A stretch of DNA of 64,000 nucleotides from an uncultured Collinsella sp. (GCA_900541715.1 UQLI01000004.1:9781-73780), one strand, 5' to 3'. Positions 48,543 to 57,948 are shown, counted from the stretch's first letter. Numbers and translations: made by a program. Notes: generated from the letters alone by a model not told the origin.

Positions 48543-50459
48543 CTAGACGCGCTCTTCGATAGCACCGTTTCTATATGCATCGAGCAGCTGGCGCAGATCC
48601 TGGATCTGGCTGCGAATCTTGGCGCCAGTATCGGTGTCGCTCACCATGCGGCGACGGTCTGCTTGGTCAAAACGGTTGGTCTCGCTTTCGATGTCCACGT
48701 TGCGCGTGAGTGCCTCGGCAACCGTCGTAAAGGCCCGGTGCGACTTGAGGCGGCAGCCGCGCGAGCTCGAGATGAGCGTATAGCCGGCGATGCCCGTCTT
48801 GGGATGGTAAGCGCGGCAGAAGCCGCCATCGATGACCAGCAGCTTGCCCTCGGCGCGGATGGGCTGCTCGCCCTTGGTGGTTTTAACGGGCGTGTGGCCG
48901 TTGATGATGTGGCCGGTCGGCGAGCATGCCATGGGCGTGACGCCAAACTCGCGCATGATATCATCGCAGACCGAGGGCGACTTGGTAAGCGTAAAGTACG
49001 GGTCCATCGGCTCGACCCAGGTGCTCTTATCGGCGATATAGGCGCGCTCAAAGGTACGCACCAGGCGTCCGCTGGCGGGTGAATTGAAGCCAATCCACAG
49101 GTACCACATCCAGTCGAGGGCATCGCGGTCGCCCACGCGCCACGCGCGGCGGGCGATGTGGTCGCAAAAATCGAGATAATCGCGGCCAGCGTGCCAGGTG
49201 CCCAGGCAGTTCATGCTGCTAAAGGTGCCGTCTTCGTTGAGCGGAACGCAGCCGTGGAAGAGCAGGTTGCCGTTGGCGACCTTGTACATCGAGCCGTGGG
49301 TGTAGAGGAAATCGATATGGCGATGCAGGTGATCGGCGGTTACAAACTCGGACACGAGCTTGTCGATGATGTGCTGCTCCTGAGACGTGAGCGTGTAGGG
49401 GTCCGCCGGGTCGACGGTGGGGAAGTCGTTGGTCGTGAGCGGCCACACGCTGCCGTCGGCGAGCGTGACCGTGCCGGTGTCGTGGTCGATCTTGTCGAGT
49501 AACAGGCGGTCGGTCATATCGAACTCGGGGTGGCGCTGGATAATCTGGCCCTCGAGCTTAAAGAGCAGCACGTTGATGGCCTTGATCAGCGGGGTGATGG
49601 ACTCACCGGCGGTGTAGGTGGCATCGGCAAAGGCGACAAGCTCACGCAGCGAGATGCCGTAGTCGTTCTCCAGGATCTCGTAGTTGTCGTAGCGTAGGTT
49701 GTTGCGCAACACCGTGGCGATGCAGGCGGGCTCACCGGCCGCAGCGCCCATCCACAGCAGGTCGTGGTTGCCCCACTGGATGTCGAGTGAATGGTAGGTG
49801 AGCAGACGGTCCATAATTTTGGCCGCGCCGCCGCCGCGGTCGAAGATGTCGCCCACCAGGTGCAAGTGGTCGACGGCCAGGCGCTTGATGAGCGAGGCGA
49901 GCGACTCGATAAAGTCGTCGGCGCTGGCGGTCTCTAGGATGGACTCCACGATGCGCTCGTGATAGCGCACGCGATAGTTGTTCTCGTCCGGGTGCGTGTG
50001 CAACAACTCGTCGATGATGTAGGCGTAGTCGCGCGGGATGGCCTTACGCACCTTGGAGCGCGTGTAGCGGCTTGAAAGTGAGCGAGCGACCATGATGAGC
50101 TGGTCAAGCATCGTCTTGTACCAGGTTGGCGAGTCCTCGCGCCGGCTGCGGACCAGGTCGATCTTCTCGCGCGGGTAGTAGATGAGCGTACACAGCTCGC
50201 CCTTTTCGTCAAAGGAGAGCGTGTCGCCAAAGATCTCGTCGACATGTTCGCGCACGACGCCCGAGCAGTTGTTGAGGATGTGCATAAAGGCTTCGTACTC
50301 ACCATGCACGTCGCTCATAAAATGCTCGGTGCCCTTGGGTAGGTTGAGGATGGCCGAGAGGTTGATAATTTCGGTAAATGCGGATTGTTCGGTGGGGAAC
50401 TGTCTCGACAGCAGGCGCAGATACTTGAAGTCTTGCGGGTTGCGATCGAATGCGACCAT
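48543..50459 (-). CDS. fbp: Fructose-1,6-bisphosphatase, class III
   Basis: A 638-residue Firmicutes-type gluconeogenic phosphatase with a metallophosphoesterase core: SDVHGEYEAF near 53-62, GDIFDRGGGAAKIMD near 200-214, and WGNHDLLWMG near 223-232. The middle and C-terminal parts are typical (HMPV-like NGHTPVKTTKGEQP). The start is ATG 50459, six bases after GGAAGG; ATG 50504 lacks a ribosome site. Several TGGTAAA motifs crowd its control region. Confidence 0.95.
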   Translation of the reverse strand: MVAFDRNPQDFKYLRLLSRQFPTEQSAFTEIINLSAILNLPKGTEHFMSDVHGEYEAFMHILNNCSGVVREHVDEIFGDTLSFDEKGELCTLIYYPREKIDLVRSRREDSPTWYKTMLDQLIMVARSLSSRYTRSKVRKAIPRDYAYIIDELLHTHPDENNYRVRYHERIVESILETASADDFIESLASLIKRLAVDHLHLVGDIFDRGGGAAKIMDRLLTYHSLDIQWGNHDLLWMGAAAGEPACIATVLRNNLRYDNYEILENDYGISLRELVAFADATYTAGESITPLIKAINVLLFKLEGQIIQRHPEFDMTDRLLLDKIDHDTGTVTLADGSVWPLTTNDFPTVDPADPYTLTSQEQHIIDKLVSEFVTADHLHRHIDFLYTHGSMYKVANGNLLFHGCVPLNEDGTFSSMNCLGTWHAGRDYLDFCDHIARRAWRVGDRDALDWMWYLWIGFNSPASGRLVRTFERAYIADKSTWVEPMDPYFTLTKSPSVCDDIMREFGVTPMACSPTGHIINGHTPVKTTKGEQPIRAEGKLLVIDGGFCRAYHPKTGIAGYTLISSSRGCRLKSHRAFTTVAEALTRNVDIESETNRFDQADRRRMVSDTDTGAKIRSQIQDLRQLLDAYRNGAIEERV

Positions 50460-50478
50460 GAAACACCTTCCGATGGGG

Positions 50479-50709
50479 CTGGTAAAACTGATAAACAGCG
50501 TCAAACGTTTACCAGTATGCGCCGCTTTTGTTTCGATTTTGCGCCAGCGGCTGAATTGTCGGCTGAACGGTTTGGTAAATCGATTTAGTGAAGGTAGATG
50601 TGTTGGTCGGGTGGAGACGACAGAGGGTGTTTTCTCAGATATTTATGCGTCGGGTCGGTGGAGACGATGGTGGTAAAGATGTTCACTATTTTTGGTTCGA
50701 TTTGGTAAA
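50479..50709. promoter_or_regulatory. Cluster of TGGTAAA motifs between fbp and degV
   Basis: CTGGTAAA (50479-50486) with TTTACCAG (50508-50515) forms an inverted pair inside the fbp leader. TGGTAAA recurs at about 50573, 50671 and 50703, twice as TTTGGTAAAT. Five copies in 230 bases suggests a shared operator for the divergent genes, perhaps for carbon control. GATAAT near 50748 may be the degV -10. Confidence 0.35.
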
Positions 50710-50779
50710 TAGTGGACATATGTACCGCATGTAGGCTCACTGTGCGATAATTTGCGCAGCAATGAGTAAGGAGCCTCAT

Positions 50780-51670
50780 ATGAGTGATTTTGTCCTGACC
50801 TGTGAATCCGCCGCCGATCGAACCCGTGAGTTCTTTGCGTCGCGCAATATCCCTGTCGTGTGTTTTCATTACGAGATCGACGATGTTGTCTATACGGACG
50901 ATCTGTATCAGTCGATTACGCCGGACGAGTTTTTTGCCCAGATTGCCGCGGGCGCCATGCCCAAGACGTCTCAGGTGAGTGTGGGTGAGTACGAGGAGTT
51001 TTGGGAGCCGTTTGTTGCCGAGGGTAAAGACGTGCTGCACCTGGCGTTGTCGTCGGGTATTTCGGGCACGTATGGATCGGCCTGCGTTGCGGCGCAGATG
51101 CTTGCGGATCGCTATCCCCAGGGCGGCAAGGTGCGCGTTATCGATTCGCTGGCGGCGTCTTCGGGCTTTGGCCTGCTGGCGGAATGTGCCGCCGACGTTC
51201 GCGATAGCGGCGCTTCGCTCGACGAGACGGCCGCTTGGATTGAGGAGCATAAACTCAACTTGCACCACTGGTTCTTCTCGACCGATCTGTCGAGCTACCT
51301 GCGCGGCGGTCGTATTTCGGCCGCGAGCGCGATCATCGGCACGGCGCTCAAGATTTGTCCGCTCATGACGGTCGATTGCGAAGGTGAGCTGGCGCCGCGT
51401 GAGAAGATTCGCACCAAGAAGCGCGCGATCTCCGAGATGGCCAAGACCGTGATGGCGCATGTGCAGGACGGCGCGAACTATTCGGGCAAGTGCATCATGT
51501 CGCACTCGGCGTGTCGCGAGGACGCCGAGGCCGTTGCGGCACTGATAGAGGAACGGGTTCCGCAGCTCAAAGGTAAGATTGAGATCAATAGCATCGGTGC
51601 TCTGATTGGCTCGCATACCGGCCCTGGCACGGTGGCCGTCTTCTTTATGGGCGACAAACGCGTGGACTAA
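50780..51670 (+). CDS. DegV family fatty-acid-binding protein
   Basis: A 296-residue DegV/FakB-type protein, which binds one fatty acid and may present it to a fatty acid kinase. Signatures: MPKTSQVSVGEYEEFW, SSGISGTYGSA, LKICPLMTVDCEGELAP and the C-terminal GPGTVAVFF. The start is ATG 50780 with AAGGAG six bases upstream; the ATG at 50762 is less likely. No FakA gene is adjacent. Confidence 0.95.
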   Translation: MSDFVLTCESAADRTREFFASRNIPVVCFHYEIDDVVYTDDLYQSITPDEFFAQIAAGAMPKTSQVSVGEYEEFWEPFVAEGKDVLHLALSSGISGTYGSACVAAQMLADRYPQGGKVRVIDSLAASSGFGLLAECAADVRDSGASLDETAAWIEEHKLNLHHWFFSTDLSSYLRGGRISAASAIIGTALKICPLMTVDCEGELAPREKIRTKKRAISEMAKTVMAHVQDGANYSGKCIMSHSACREDAEAVAALIEERVPQLKGKIEINSIGALIGSHTGPGTVAVFFMGDKRVD

Positions 51671-51730
51671 CGTTCGTGGGCTGGCTGACGGTTTTAACCG
51701 CTGCGCCTGTCCCTCCTGACATTCGATAAC

Positions 51731-51768
51731 AGAAAAAGGCCCGTCCCGTTGTTTGCGGGACGGGCCTT
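51731..51768. terminator. Bidirectional terminator between convergent genes
   Basis: AAGGCCCGTCCCG (51736-51748) pairs perfectly with CGGGACGGGCCTT (51756-51768). A T run follows on the minus strand; the plus strand has CCTTGCTGTTG. Confidence 0.85.
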
Positions 51769-51778
51769 GCTGTTGCGG

Positions 51779-52870
51779 CTAGCGTTTCTTTCCGCGGAAG
51801 AAGAAGCCGTGCAGCGAGGGCTTGAGGCCGCGGTTGGCGCGACGCTCCTCGATATGATCGTGGATCGAAGCGACGCGTTCGATGACTTCGTCGGGGATCG
51901 GCACGTCGGGATTCATGTTCTCGACCTGGCTAACCTCGGCGGCGGCGACCTGGTCGATAATGGGCACATCGTCGTGCGAGATGACGGGCGTGGCGTCTTC
52001 TTTCATCTTGCGGTAGCGCTGCATCATGTCGGTCTGAAGCTGCTGGGCAGATGGCGGCGTCCAGATGATGGCATTGGCGCCAGCGGCGATGGTCTCACGG
52101 ATGCTCTCGGGCGTCTTGCCGCCCGGTGCGATGAGCGGCAGGTTGGGATAGTGTTCGCGCAGCTCGCGCAGGACCTGCGGCGTGTTCTTGCCGGCGGCGA
52201 TGTTAAGGATCTTGGCTCCGGCGCGCACCTTGGCGTGAGCATCGTCGTCGCAGCGAACGACCGTGGCGATGACGGGGATGTCGGCGATGTTGGTGATGTG
52301 CTCGACCATTTCGGCAGTAGCGGGGGAGTTGACCACGCAGCCCGCCGCGCCTTGCATCTCGGAAACGGCCGCCATCTGCACGGAGCGCTTACCGGTGGTG
52401 GTGCCGCCGCCAACGCCCACAAAGACCGGGCACTCGGCAACGGTCAGCAGCGCCTGCGTAATGGCGGGCTGCGGCGTGAAGGGGTAGACGGCAAACACGG
52501 CGTCGGCATTGGAGTTGCGGATGACCGCCACGTCGGTGGTGTAGATGAGCGATTTGATGCGGCGGCCAAAGAGCGTAAAGCCGCTGGCCTCCTCGATCTC
52601 ATCGGGCATACGGAGGGCCGCCTTGCGCAGGCGTCCGTCGATGGGCAGCGGCTCCATGGGCAAAAGGCCGTTGGGGGTTACGGCCACCTGGGGCTCGGTA
52701 AATTCGTCTGCAAGCTCAACCTCGGAGAAGTCGACCGAGGCGACGACGTCTTCGTGAACCTCGGCGGGCACATCGATGGGGGCTTGATCGTCGGTCGCGG
52801 CGGGCGTATCGAAGGAGCTGGTGCCGACAAAGGCGTCGACGCGCTCGTTCAAATCGTTGAGAGAATCCAT
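51779..52870 (-). CDS. TIM-barrel protein of unknown function
   Basis: A 363-residue soluble protein. After an acidic, low-complexity head (about 1-60), residues 95-290 read as a beta/alpha barrel: VAVIRNSNADAVFAVYPF, CPVFVGVGGGTTTGKRSVQMA, IPVIATVVRCDDD, GAKILNIAAGKNTPQ, LPLIAPGGKTPESIRETI and ANAIIWTPPS. The order recalls KDPG-aldolase-like or thiamine-phosphate-synthase-like barrels, but no catalytic Lys motif is convincing. The tail is basic (FFFRGKKR). It is monocistronic and convergent with degV. Function is not recognised. Confidence 0.65.
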   Translation of the reverse strand: MDSLNDLNERVDAFVGTSSFDTPAATDDQAPIDVPAEVHEDVVASVDFSEVELADEFTEPQVAVTPNGLLPMEPLPIDGRLRKAALRMPDEIEEASGFTLFGRRIKSLIYTTDVAVIRNSNADAVFAVYPFTPQPAITQALLTVAECPVFVGVGGGTTTGKRSVQMAAVSEMQGAAGCVVNSPATAEMVEHITNIADIPVIATVVRCDDDAHAKVRAGAKILNIAAGKNTPQVLRELREHYPNLPLIAPGGKTPESIRETIAAGANAIIWTPPSAQQLQTDMMQRYRKMKEDATPVISHDDVPIIDQVAAAEVSQVENMNPDVPIPDEVIERVASIHDHIEERRANRGLKPSLHGFFFRGKKR

Positions 52871-53062
52871 GGCGGTCCGTTTCTATGTTGTGCGCCCGTC
52901 AGCGTGCGACCGGCGCAACGATTGCTAAATCGTTTGACGAGTTGATTTTTCCCCGCCGCGCCATCCGTTAGACTGAAGGGCTGGCGAACGTGAAGGAGCT
53001 GTGGTGGCGGGAATCGAGGTGCTATCTTGAATGTCCCGTATACAAAAGAGAGGTGACGCGGT

Positions 53063-53233
53063 ATGGAATTCTCGACAATGTTAGGCTCGATTGGCCTATG
53101 CGTGGGCGCAATCGTTGCCGCCGCGGTCATCTACTTTGCGGTCACGGCCATTAAGGGCAAAAAGGCCGAGCGCAAGGAGCGCGAGGCACTTAAGCAGTGC
53201 CGTGACCAGCAGGACAAGCGCGCACGGAGATAG
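53063..53233 (+). CDS. 56-residue membrane protein with basic tail
   Basis: MEFSTMLGSIGLCVGAIVAA opens a single hydrophobic helix (about 7-30), followed by a highly charged helix (KGKKAERKEREALKQCRDQQ). The start is ATG 53063; AGGTGACGCGG lies upstream. Codon use is normal and the frame is bounded by a gene on each side. It is a typical small membrane protein of unknown role. Confidence 0.65.
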   Translation: MEFSTMLGSIGLCVGAIVAAAVIYFAVTAIKGKKAERKEREALKQCRDQQDKRARR

Positions 53234-53257
53234 TTTGTTGAGTTTTGAATCCGTGCG

Positions 53258-54361
53258 CTAGCCGCGTTTTCGGACCAGGGCGATATAGAAGCCCTCAAAG
53301 TCGCGGCTGGGCGGAATGGTCAGCGTGCCGGGCATGCCGTTGGCAATGGCCGAGACGTGGCCCGCGGCAATGGCCTCGGTAAGGGCGTTGCACTCGATAT
53401 GCGGCTTGTCGCCGGCATCCTGGGCGCGACGCGCTTCGCTTTCGCTCGGCGTGCCGTCGAGAGGGATGAGCTCGCAGTCCATGTGCTTGTCGAGGGCCTC
53501 TTGCAGGGCATCTTCGTTTTCCTGCGGCAAGATCGAACACGTCGAATAGACGAGCGTGCCGCCCGGTTTGAGGGCCCCCATGGCGCGGTCCAGAAGCGCG
53601 CGCTGCGAGCGGGCGCACTTGACGAGCAGCTGCTCGGTGAGGCCGCGCAGGCTCTTTTCGTTGCCGCTGATGACGGTGCCCGTACCGGTGCAGGGGGCGT
53701 CGAGCAGAATACGGTCAAAGCGGAAGAACTCGTCAAGCACGCGTGCGTCAATGCGCATGACGGGCACGTTTTTGGCGCCCTGGCGACCCAGATTGGCCTC
53801 GAGCTTTTCGGCACGGGGAACGCTCATCTCGCAGGCGGTGAGGTGCGCCTGTCCCTGGGTGAGGGCGGCGATCTGCGTCGTCTTGCCGCCGGGGGCCGCG
53901 CACATGTCCAGGATGTCCTCGCCGGCCTGAGCGCCCAGCACGAGTGGCGGCATCATCGACGACAGGCTCTGCAGGTAGATCTTGCCGTCACGGTAGATGT
54001 CGAGGTCCCAAAGGTCGGAAACTTGGGCCTCGGGCAGGATGAAGGCATCCGGGTACCATGCGACGGGGCGGTGTGCGATTCCGGCGGCGTCGAGTGTCGC
54101 GGCGATGTCCTCGGCGGTCGCCTTGAGCGTGTTGGCGCGCATCGTGACCGGGCGCGTGGCTGCGGCGACAAAGCCCTCGATCATGAGCTGAGCATCGGCG
54201 GGTGCATAGGCGCCGGCGACCGTGTCGACCATAAAGCGCGGTAGGTCGGCGGCGGAGTGTTGGGCGGCAAGCTGGTCGGAAAGCTCGGTGGCGGCAAACT
54301 GCCTAAGCTTGAGCTCGGGCTTAACCTGCTTTTTCTGCTTACGACGACGCGGCTTGGACAT
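53258..54361 (-). CDS. RsmB/NOP2-family RNA m5C methyltransferase
   Basis: A 367-residue class I SAM-dependent RNA methyltransferase. The SAM site reads DMCAAPGGKTTQIAAL. The two catalytic cysteines lie in DAPCTGTG (about residue 222) and YSTCSILPQENE (about 272). The N-terminus is basic (MSKPRRRKQKKQVK). It probably methylates a cytosine of rRNA or tRNA. The substrate position cannot be told. An inverted repeat lies just upstream of its start. Confidence 0.93.
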   Translation of the reverse strand: MSKPRRRKQKKQVKPELKLRQFAATELSDQLAAQHSAADLPRFMVDTVAGAYAPADAQLMIEGFVAAATRPVTMRANTLKATAEDIAATLDAAGIAHRPVAWYPDAFILPEAQVSDLWDLDIYRDGKIYLQSLSSMMPPLVLGAQAGEDILDMCAAPGGKTTQIAALTQGQAHLTACEMSVPRAEKLEANLGRQGAKNVPVMRIDARVLDEFFRFDRILLDAPCTGTGTVISGNEKSLRGLTEQLLVKCARSQRALLDRAMGALKPGGTLVYSTCSILPQENEDALQEALDKHMDCELIPLDGTPSESEARRAQDAGDKPHIECNALTEAIAAGHVSAIANGMPGTLTIPPSRDFEGFYIALVRKRG

Positions 54362-54380
54362 CCGTCTTTCCTTCCACCTA

Positions 54381-54492
54381 AATGATTATTCTGGGACGGG
54401 GATTAAAAAATCATTCCATGACCCCCGTCACAAAAAGACTGTACTGTGGCGCCCGGGAATGATTATTTAATCCCCGTCCCAGAATAATCATT
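54381..54492. repeat. 37-bp inverted repeat with GGGACGGGG core
   Basis: Arms 54381-54417 and 54456-54492 are reverse complements with a single mismatch. Each arm is itself a hairpin: AATGATTATTCTGGGACGGG, then GATTAAA and AATCATT. The core GGGACGGGG is the one found at 16041-16173, but the flanking word here is AATGATT where the other has GGTAGCTAA. It fills the gap between two minus-strand genes. Confidence 0.88.
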
Positions 54493-54512
54493 CCCGGGCG
54501 CGTTGCGATTGC

Positions 54513-56663
54513 CTAGTACTGGCTCTCGTGCTTGCTGAAGAAGTCGAAGCGCGGGGGCAGCGGCTTAATGCGGTGCTCGCCGGGCTTCTCGCCCAGGCTC
54601 TCCACAAACTCGTCCGTTGAGGCAAAGATGTTGTCCCAGCTAAAGAAGGCGACCGGGTCGACGTCGAAGTACTCGCAGATGAGCTCGCAGCCGGCCGGGA
54701 CGATGCCGTGCATCAGGACGGTCGCCACGCGCAGCTCGGTAAAGGCGTCGACCAGGGCCTGCTTCATGGCGGCGTTGGCCGGCTCGCCCTCGAGCTTGTT
54801 GGCGGCCTTGGAGGCATCGCTCCAGCGCTTGTTGGCGGCGCGCAGGTAGTCGTCGCACACGGCGAGCGCGCGGTGCGTCTCGAACTTGTACATGGCCTGC
54901 TCAAAGGCAAGGGCGGCCTGCTCGGCAGCCTCGACCACGGCGGCAGAGGCTGCGCCGGCCGGAATGCAACCGTTGCGGTACGGGCTCTCGTCGCCCTCCT
55001 TGACGGCGACGCCGTAGAAGCAGCTGCGGGCCAGGCGGTTGAACACGCCGGTCAAAAGGGCACTCTCCTTAAGGGCCGGGTCGATAACGCGCTTGTCATC
55101 GCAGGCGCGCACCTCGTTGCCGTCCTTGTCCTTGCCGGTCACGCGGGTGTCGTATGCCTTGGGGCTAAAGCTCACCGGCTTCTCGGACAGGCCGAGCGAC
55201 AGCCAATGCGCGCGCATCTGCTCGCAGGTGTAGTGGTTGAGCAGGTCGTCTGCCGGCGGGGGAGGCGTCTGCGAGGAGGAGCTGGCCTTTTTGCCCATGT
55301 AGAGCAGGTGGTAGCAGGCGCTGACGGTGCTCTGCGTGAGGTTCCAACCCAGGGCCTCCCACATGGCGGTCTGCGCGATGCAGTAGAAGTAGATGTTGTC
55401 CTGACCGATGAACTGGTAGATCTGTGCGTCGTCAGAGCACCACCAGTCGCGCCAATCGAGCGAACTGTGCTGGTAGGTGGGTGCGGGTACCTGCGTGGAA
55501 TCGGCAGCGGGCTCGCCCATGAGGGCGGCGTCCTGGGCGGCGACACCCTCAGTTACGCCGGCGGCTTTGGCATCGCGTGCGAGCACGGTACGCGTATAGC
55601 TGATGGGCGCCCATAGGCTCTCGGGCCAGCACCAGCAGGTGACGTCGGTCACGCCGTCGACCTCGGGCACCGGAACGCCCCAGTCGATGTTGCCGGTGAT
55701 GCGGAAGGGCACGAGCGCCTTGCCGCTACGGAAGCGCACGCCGCCGTTGGCGAGCACCGCGTGGGCGTCGTCGCGCTCCTTCCAACTGGGGAAGGTGACG
55801 GTAAAGCTGCTCTTGTTGCCCTCAGGCTCCAGCACGGTGTGCTCGGGCAGTTGATCCTCGACGGCGTCGAAGGCCTCGCGGAACTTGTTCTGGATGTAGA
55901 GCTGTGCCGGCAGCAGCCACTCCTCCATGGTCTTGGAGACCACGGAGCGGACCTGCGGGTTCTGGGCGAGCTTGGCGGTGTAGGTCTTCATAAAGTCGAG
56001 GTAGGCCGGCAGGTCGAAGTAGAGGTTGTCGACCGGGCGCAGCTCGGGCACCTCGCCGGTGAGCTGGCTCTTGGGCGCGATGAGCTCCTCGGGCTCAAAC
56101 TGGTGACCCAGGTCGCACTCGTCGGCGTAGGCTTTCTCGGACTTGCAGCCCTGGATGGGGCAGCGGCCGATGACCTGGCGGCCGTTGAGGAACGTGCCGG
56201 CCTTGGCGTCGTAGAACTGCAGCGTGGAGCGCTTGGAGATGGTGCCCTGCTCGTGCAGGCGCTCGATAATCTCGGCGGTAACCTCGTTGTGAATCTGCGC
56301 GGCCGGCTCAAGGCCCGAGCCGCCGTAGATGTCGCAGCTGATGTTGTAGTTGTTGAGGGTCGCGGCCTGGCGGGAGTGATTGGACTCGACATACTCGCCG
56401 ATGGACTTGTCGTAGCCCTCGTTCTCCTTGAGCTTGCGGTAGCTCTCCATGATGGGCGAGCCGTAGCAGTCGGTGCCCGAGGTGAAGATGACGTTCTCGC
56501 GGCCCAGGCGGTCGCGCAGGAAGCGGGCGAAGAAGTCGGCCGGGACAAAGACGCCGCCAACGTGGCCAAAGTGAAGGCCCTTGTTGCCGTAGGGCTCGCC
56601 GGCGGTAACGATGGCGCGGCGAGGCCAGCTGGGACGGTCGTTCATGGAGTATTTGGATGCCAT
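54513..56663 (-). CDS. Methionyl-tRNA-synthetase-like class I ligase
   Basis: A 716-residue class I aminoacyl-tRNA synthetase nearest to MetRS. HIGH motif: LHFGH (residues 30-34). The MetRS-type zinc knuckle reads CPIQGCKS...CDLGHQFEPEELIAPKS; one ligand Cys is His. The KMSKS position (about 457-463) reads GKKASSSSQTPPPPADD, a KxSSS variant followed by an unusual Pro run. The C-terminal helical anticodon region is long and ends YFDVDPVAFFSWDNIF. It may be the cell's MetRS or a paralogue; this window shows no other. The start is ATG 56663 with GAAGGAG. Confidence 0.8.
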   Translation of the reverse strand: MASKYSMNDRPSWPRRAIVTAGEPYGNKGLHFGHVGGVFVPADFFARFLRDRLGRENVIFTSGTDCYGSPIMESYRKLKENEGYDKSIGEYVESNHSRQAATLNNYNISCDIYGGSGLEPAAQIHNEVTAEIIERLHEQGTISKRSTLQFYDAKAGTFLNGRQVIGRCPIQGCKSEKAYADECDLGHQFEPEELIAPKSQLTGEVPELRPVDNLYFDLPAYLDFMKTYTAKLAQNPQVRSVVSKTMEEWLLPAQLYIQNKFREAFDAVEDQLPEHTVLEPEGNKSSFTVTFPSWKERDDAHAVLANGGVRFRSGKALVPFRITGNIDWGVPVPEVDGVTDVTCWCWPESLWAPISYTRTVLARDAKAAGVTEGVAAQDAALMGEPAADSTQVPAPTYQHSSLDWRDWWCSDDAQIYQFIGQDNIYFYCIAQTAMWEALGWNLTQSTVSACYHLLYMGKKASSSSQTPPPPADDLLNHYTCEQMRAHWLSLGLSEKPVSFSPKAYDTRVTGKDKDGNEVRACDDKRVIDPALKESALLTGVFNRLARSCFYGVAVKEGDESPYRNGCIPAGAASAAVVEAAEQAALAFEQAMYKFETHRALAVCDDYLRAANKRWSDASKAANKLEGEPANAAMKQALVDAFTELRVATVLMHGIVPAGCELICEYFDVDPVAFFSWDNIFASTDEFVESLGEKPGEHRIKPLPPRFDFFSKHESQY

Positions 56664-56795
56664 GGGACTCCTTCGCATATGGTGAGAGCGCGGCCGGGCG
56701 CGGGGCTCGGCGGCGCGGTGGTCAATTCGTGCATATCGTTCGACATTATCGCACATGCGGGCGGGTGCGTGGCAGGGGCGCTATCCTAAGATGCT

Positions 56796-57362
56796 ATGAA
56801 TGAGATTTCCAACATACATGCGTTTGAGGACGAGGATTTTCTGCACGCTTACTTCGTGTGGGGGATGGTCGTAGTCGGCGTGTTTGCCGTGTGCCTGGTG
56901 CCAGTGTTTATGCTGCTGGGCGGGCCTGCAGACTTGGATGCGGCTGACGCGGGCGGCTGGATGGCTGTCGTGGGCTGGATAGTCGGCTTGGCTGCGGTTT
57001 CTGCGGCGTCATTTGCCGTGCACGAGCTGGTGCATGCAGCGTTCTTTAAGTTGTTTGCGCCCGCGGGTGCGCACGTGACTTTTGGAGCGAACCGTGAGAC
57101 GTGCATGATTTATGCCTGCGCCGAGGGGATTGTGTATTCGCGCCGGCGGTATATGGCGATTTGCCTGGCGCCGACGGTTGTTGTGACGACAGCGTTTGCC
57201 CTGGGGTTTGCGTTTTCGGGCTATCCGCTGCTGTGCTATCTGGCGGCCGGCTTGCATTTGTCAGGCTGTGTGGGCGACTGGTATTACGTGCGGACCATTT
57301 TGCGCGACCGCCGCATTGTCGCCTGCGAGGATACGTCCTTTGGCGTGCGCTTTTTTGGGTGA
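56796..57362 (+). CDS. DUF3267 putative membrane zinc peptidase
   Basis: A 188-residue protein with about four membrane segments. The motif FAVHELVHAAFFK (H76, E77, H80) is an HExxH zinc site inside a hydrophobic context, and LHLSGCVGDWYYV near 150-162 is a likely third ligand region. DUF3267 is a group of predicted intramembrane metalloproteases or relatives without known substrate. It ends 10 bases before queH and is co-transcribed with it. Confidence 0.8.
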   Translation: MNEISNIHAFEDEDFLHAYFVWGMVVVGVFAVCLVPVFMLLGGPADLDAADAGGWMAVVGWIVGLAAVSAASFAVHELVHAAFFKLFAPAGAHVTFGANRETCMIYACAEGIVYSRRRYMAICLAPTVVVTTAFALGFAFSGYPLLCYLAAGLHLSGCVGDWYYVRTILRDRRIVACEDTSFGVRFFG

Positions 57363-57372
57363 GGAGATGTCG

Positions 57373-57948
57373 ATGAAGTCGTTGTTGCTGCATGCGTGCT
57401 GTGCACCATGCTCGCTTGAGCCGGTTCGCCTGCTGCGCGAGGAGGGGTTTGAGCCCACGATTTGCTGGACCAACCCCAATATTCAACCGCGCGATGAATG
57501 GCAGCGCCGCTTGGACGAGCTGCGCCGGTGGTGTGCCGAAGGCGACATCGAGCTCATCGAGGCAGGGGAGGACCGCGATCGCTGGGAGACCGGCGTGGCA
57601 CCGCTGGGCGCCGATCGGCCCCGTCGCTGTCGCGTGTGCTATGCCTTGCGCTTGGCCGAGGCGTGCCGTGTGGCCCAGGAGCGCGGGTTTGAGTTTGTGG
57701 GCACGACGCTCGCCGTCTCGCCGTATCAGTTGTTCGAAACCTGCAATGATGTGTTGGAGCGTCTGGCTGCCGCCCGCGGTCTCACTCCGGTGATTCGTGA
57801 TTTTCGTCCGTATTACCCCGAGGCCACGCGTCGTTCGCGCGAGCTGGGCATGTATCGGCAGAACTACTGCGGCTGCCGATTCTCGGCCGTCGAGGCGGCC
57901 ATGGACCGCGCCCGCATCCGCGACGAGCGCAAAGCGTCCAAAAAGTAG
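57373..57948 (+). CDS. queH: Epoxyqueuosine reductase QueH
   Basis: A 191-residue Fe-S enzyme for the last step of queuosine tRNA modification. Cysteines: HACCAPC near the start (C9, C10, C13), RCRVC in the middle and YCGC near the end, as in QueH. The start chosen is ATG 57373, six bases after GAGGAG; the ATG six bases earlier has no spacing. Confidence 0.95.
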   Translation: MKSLLLHACCAPCSLEPVRLLREEGFEPTICWTNPNIQPRDEWQRRLDELRRWCAEGDIELIEAGEDRDRWETGVAPLGADRPRRCRVCYALRLAEACRVAQERGFEFVGTTLAVSPYQLFETCNDVLERLAAARGLTPVIRDFRPYYPEATRRSRELGMYRQNYCGCRFSAVEAAMDRARIRDERKASKK

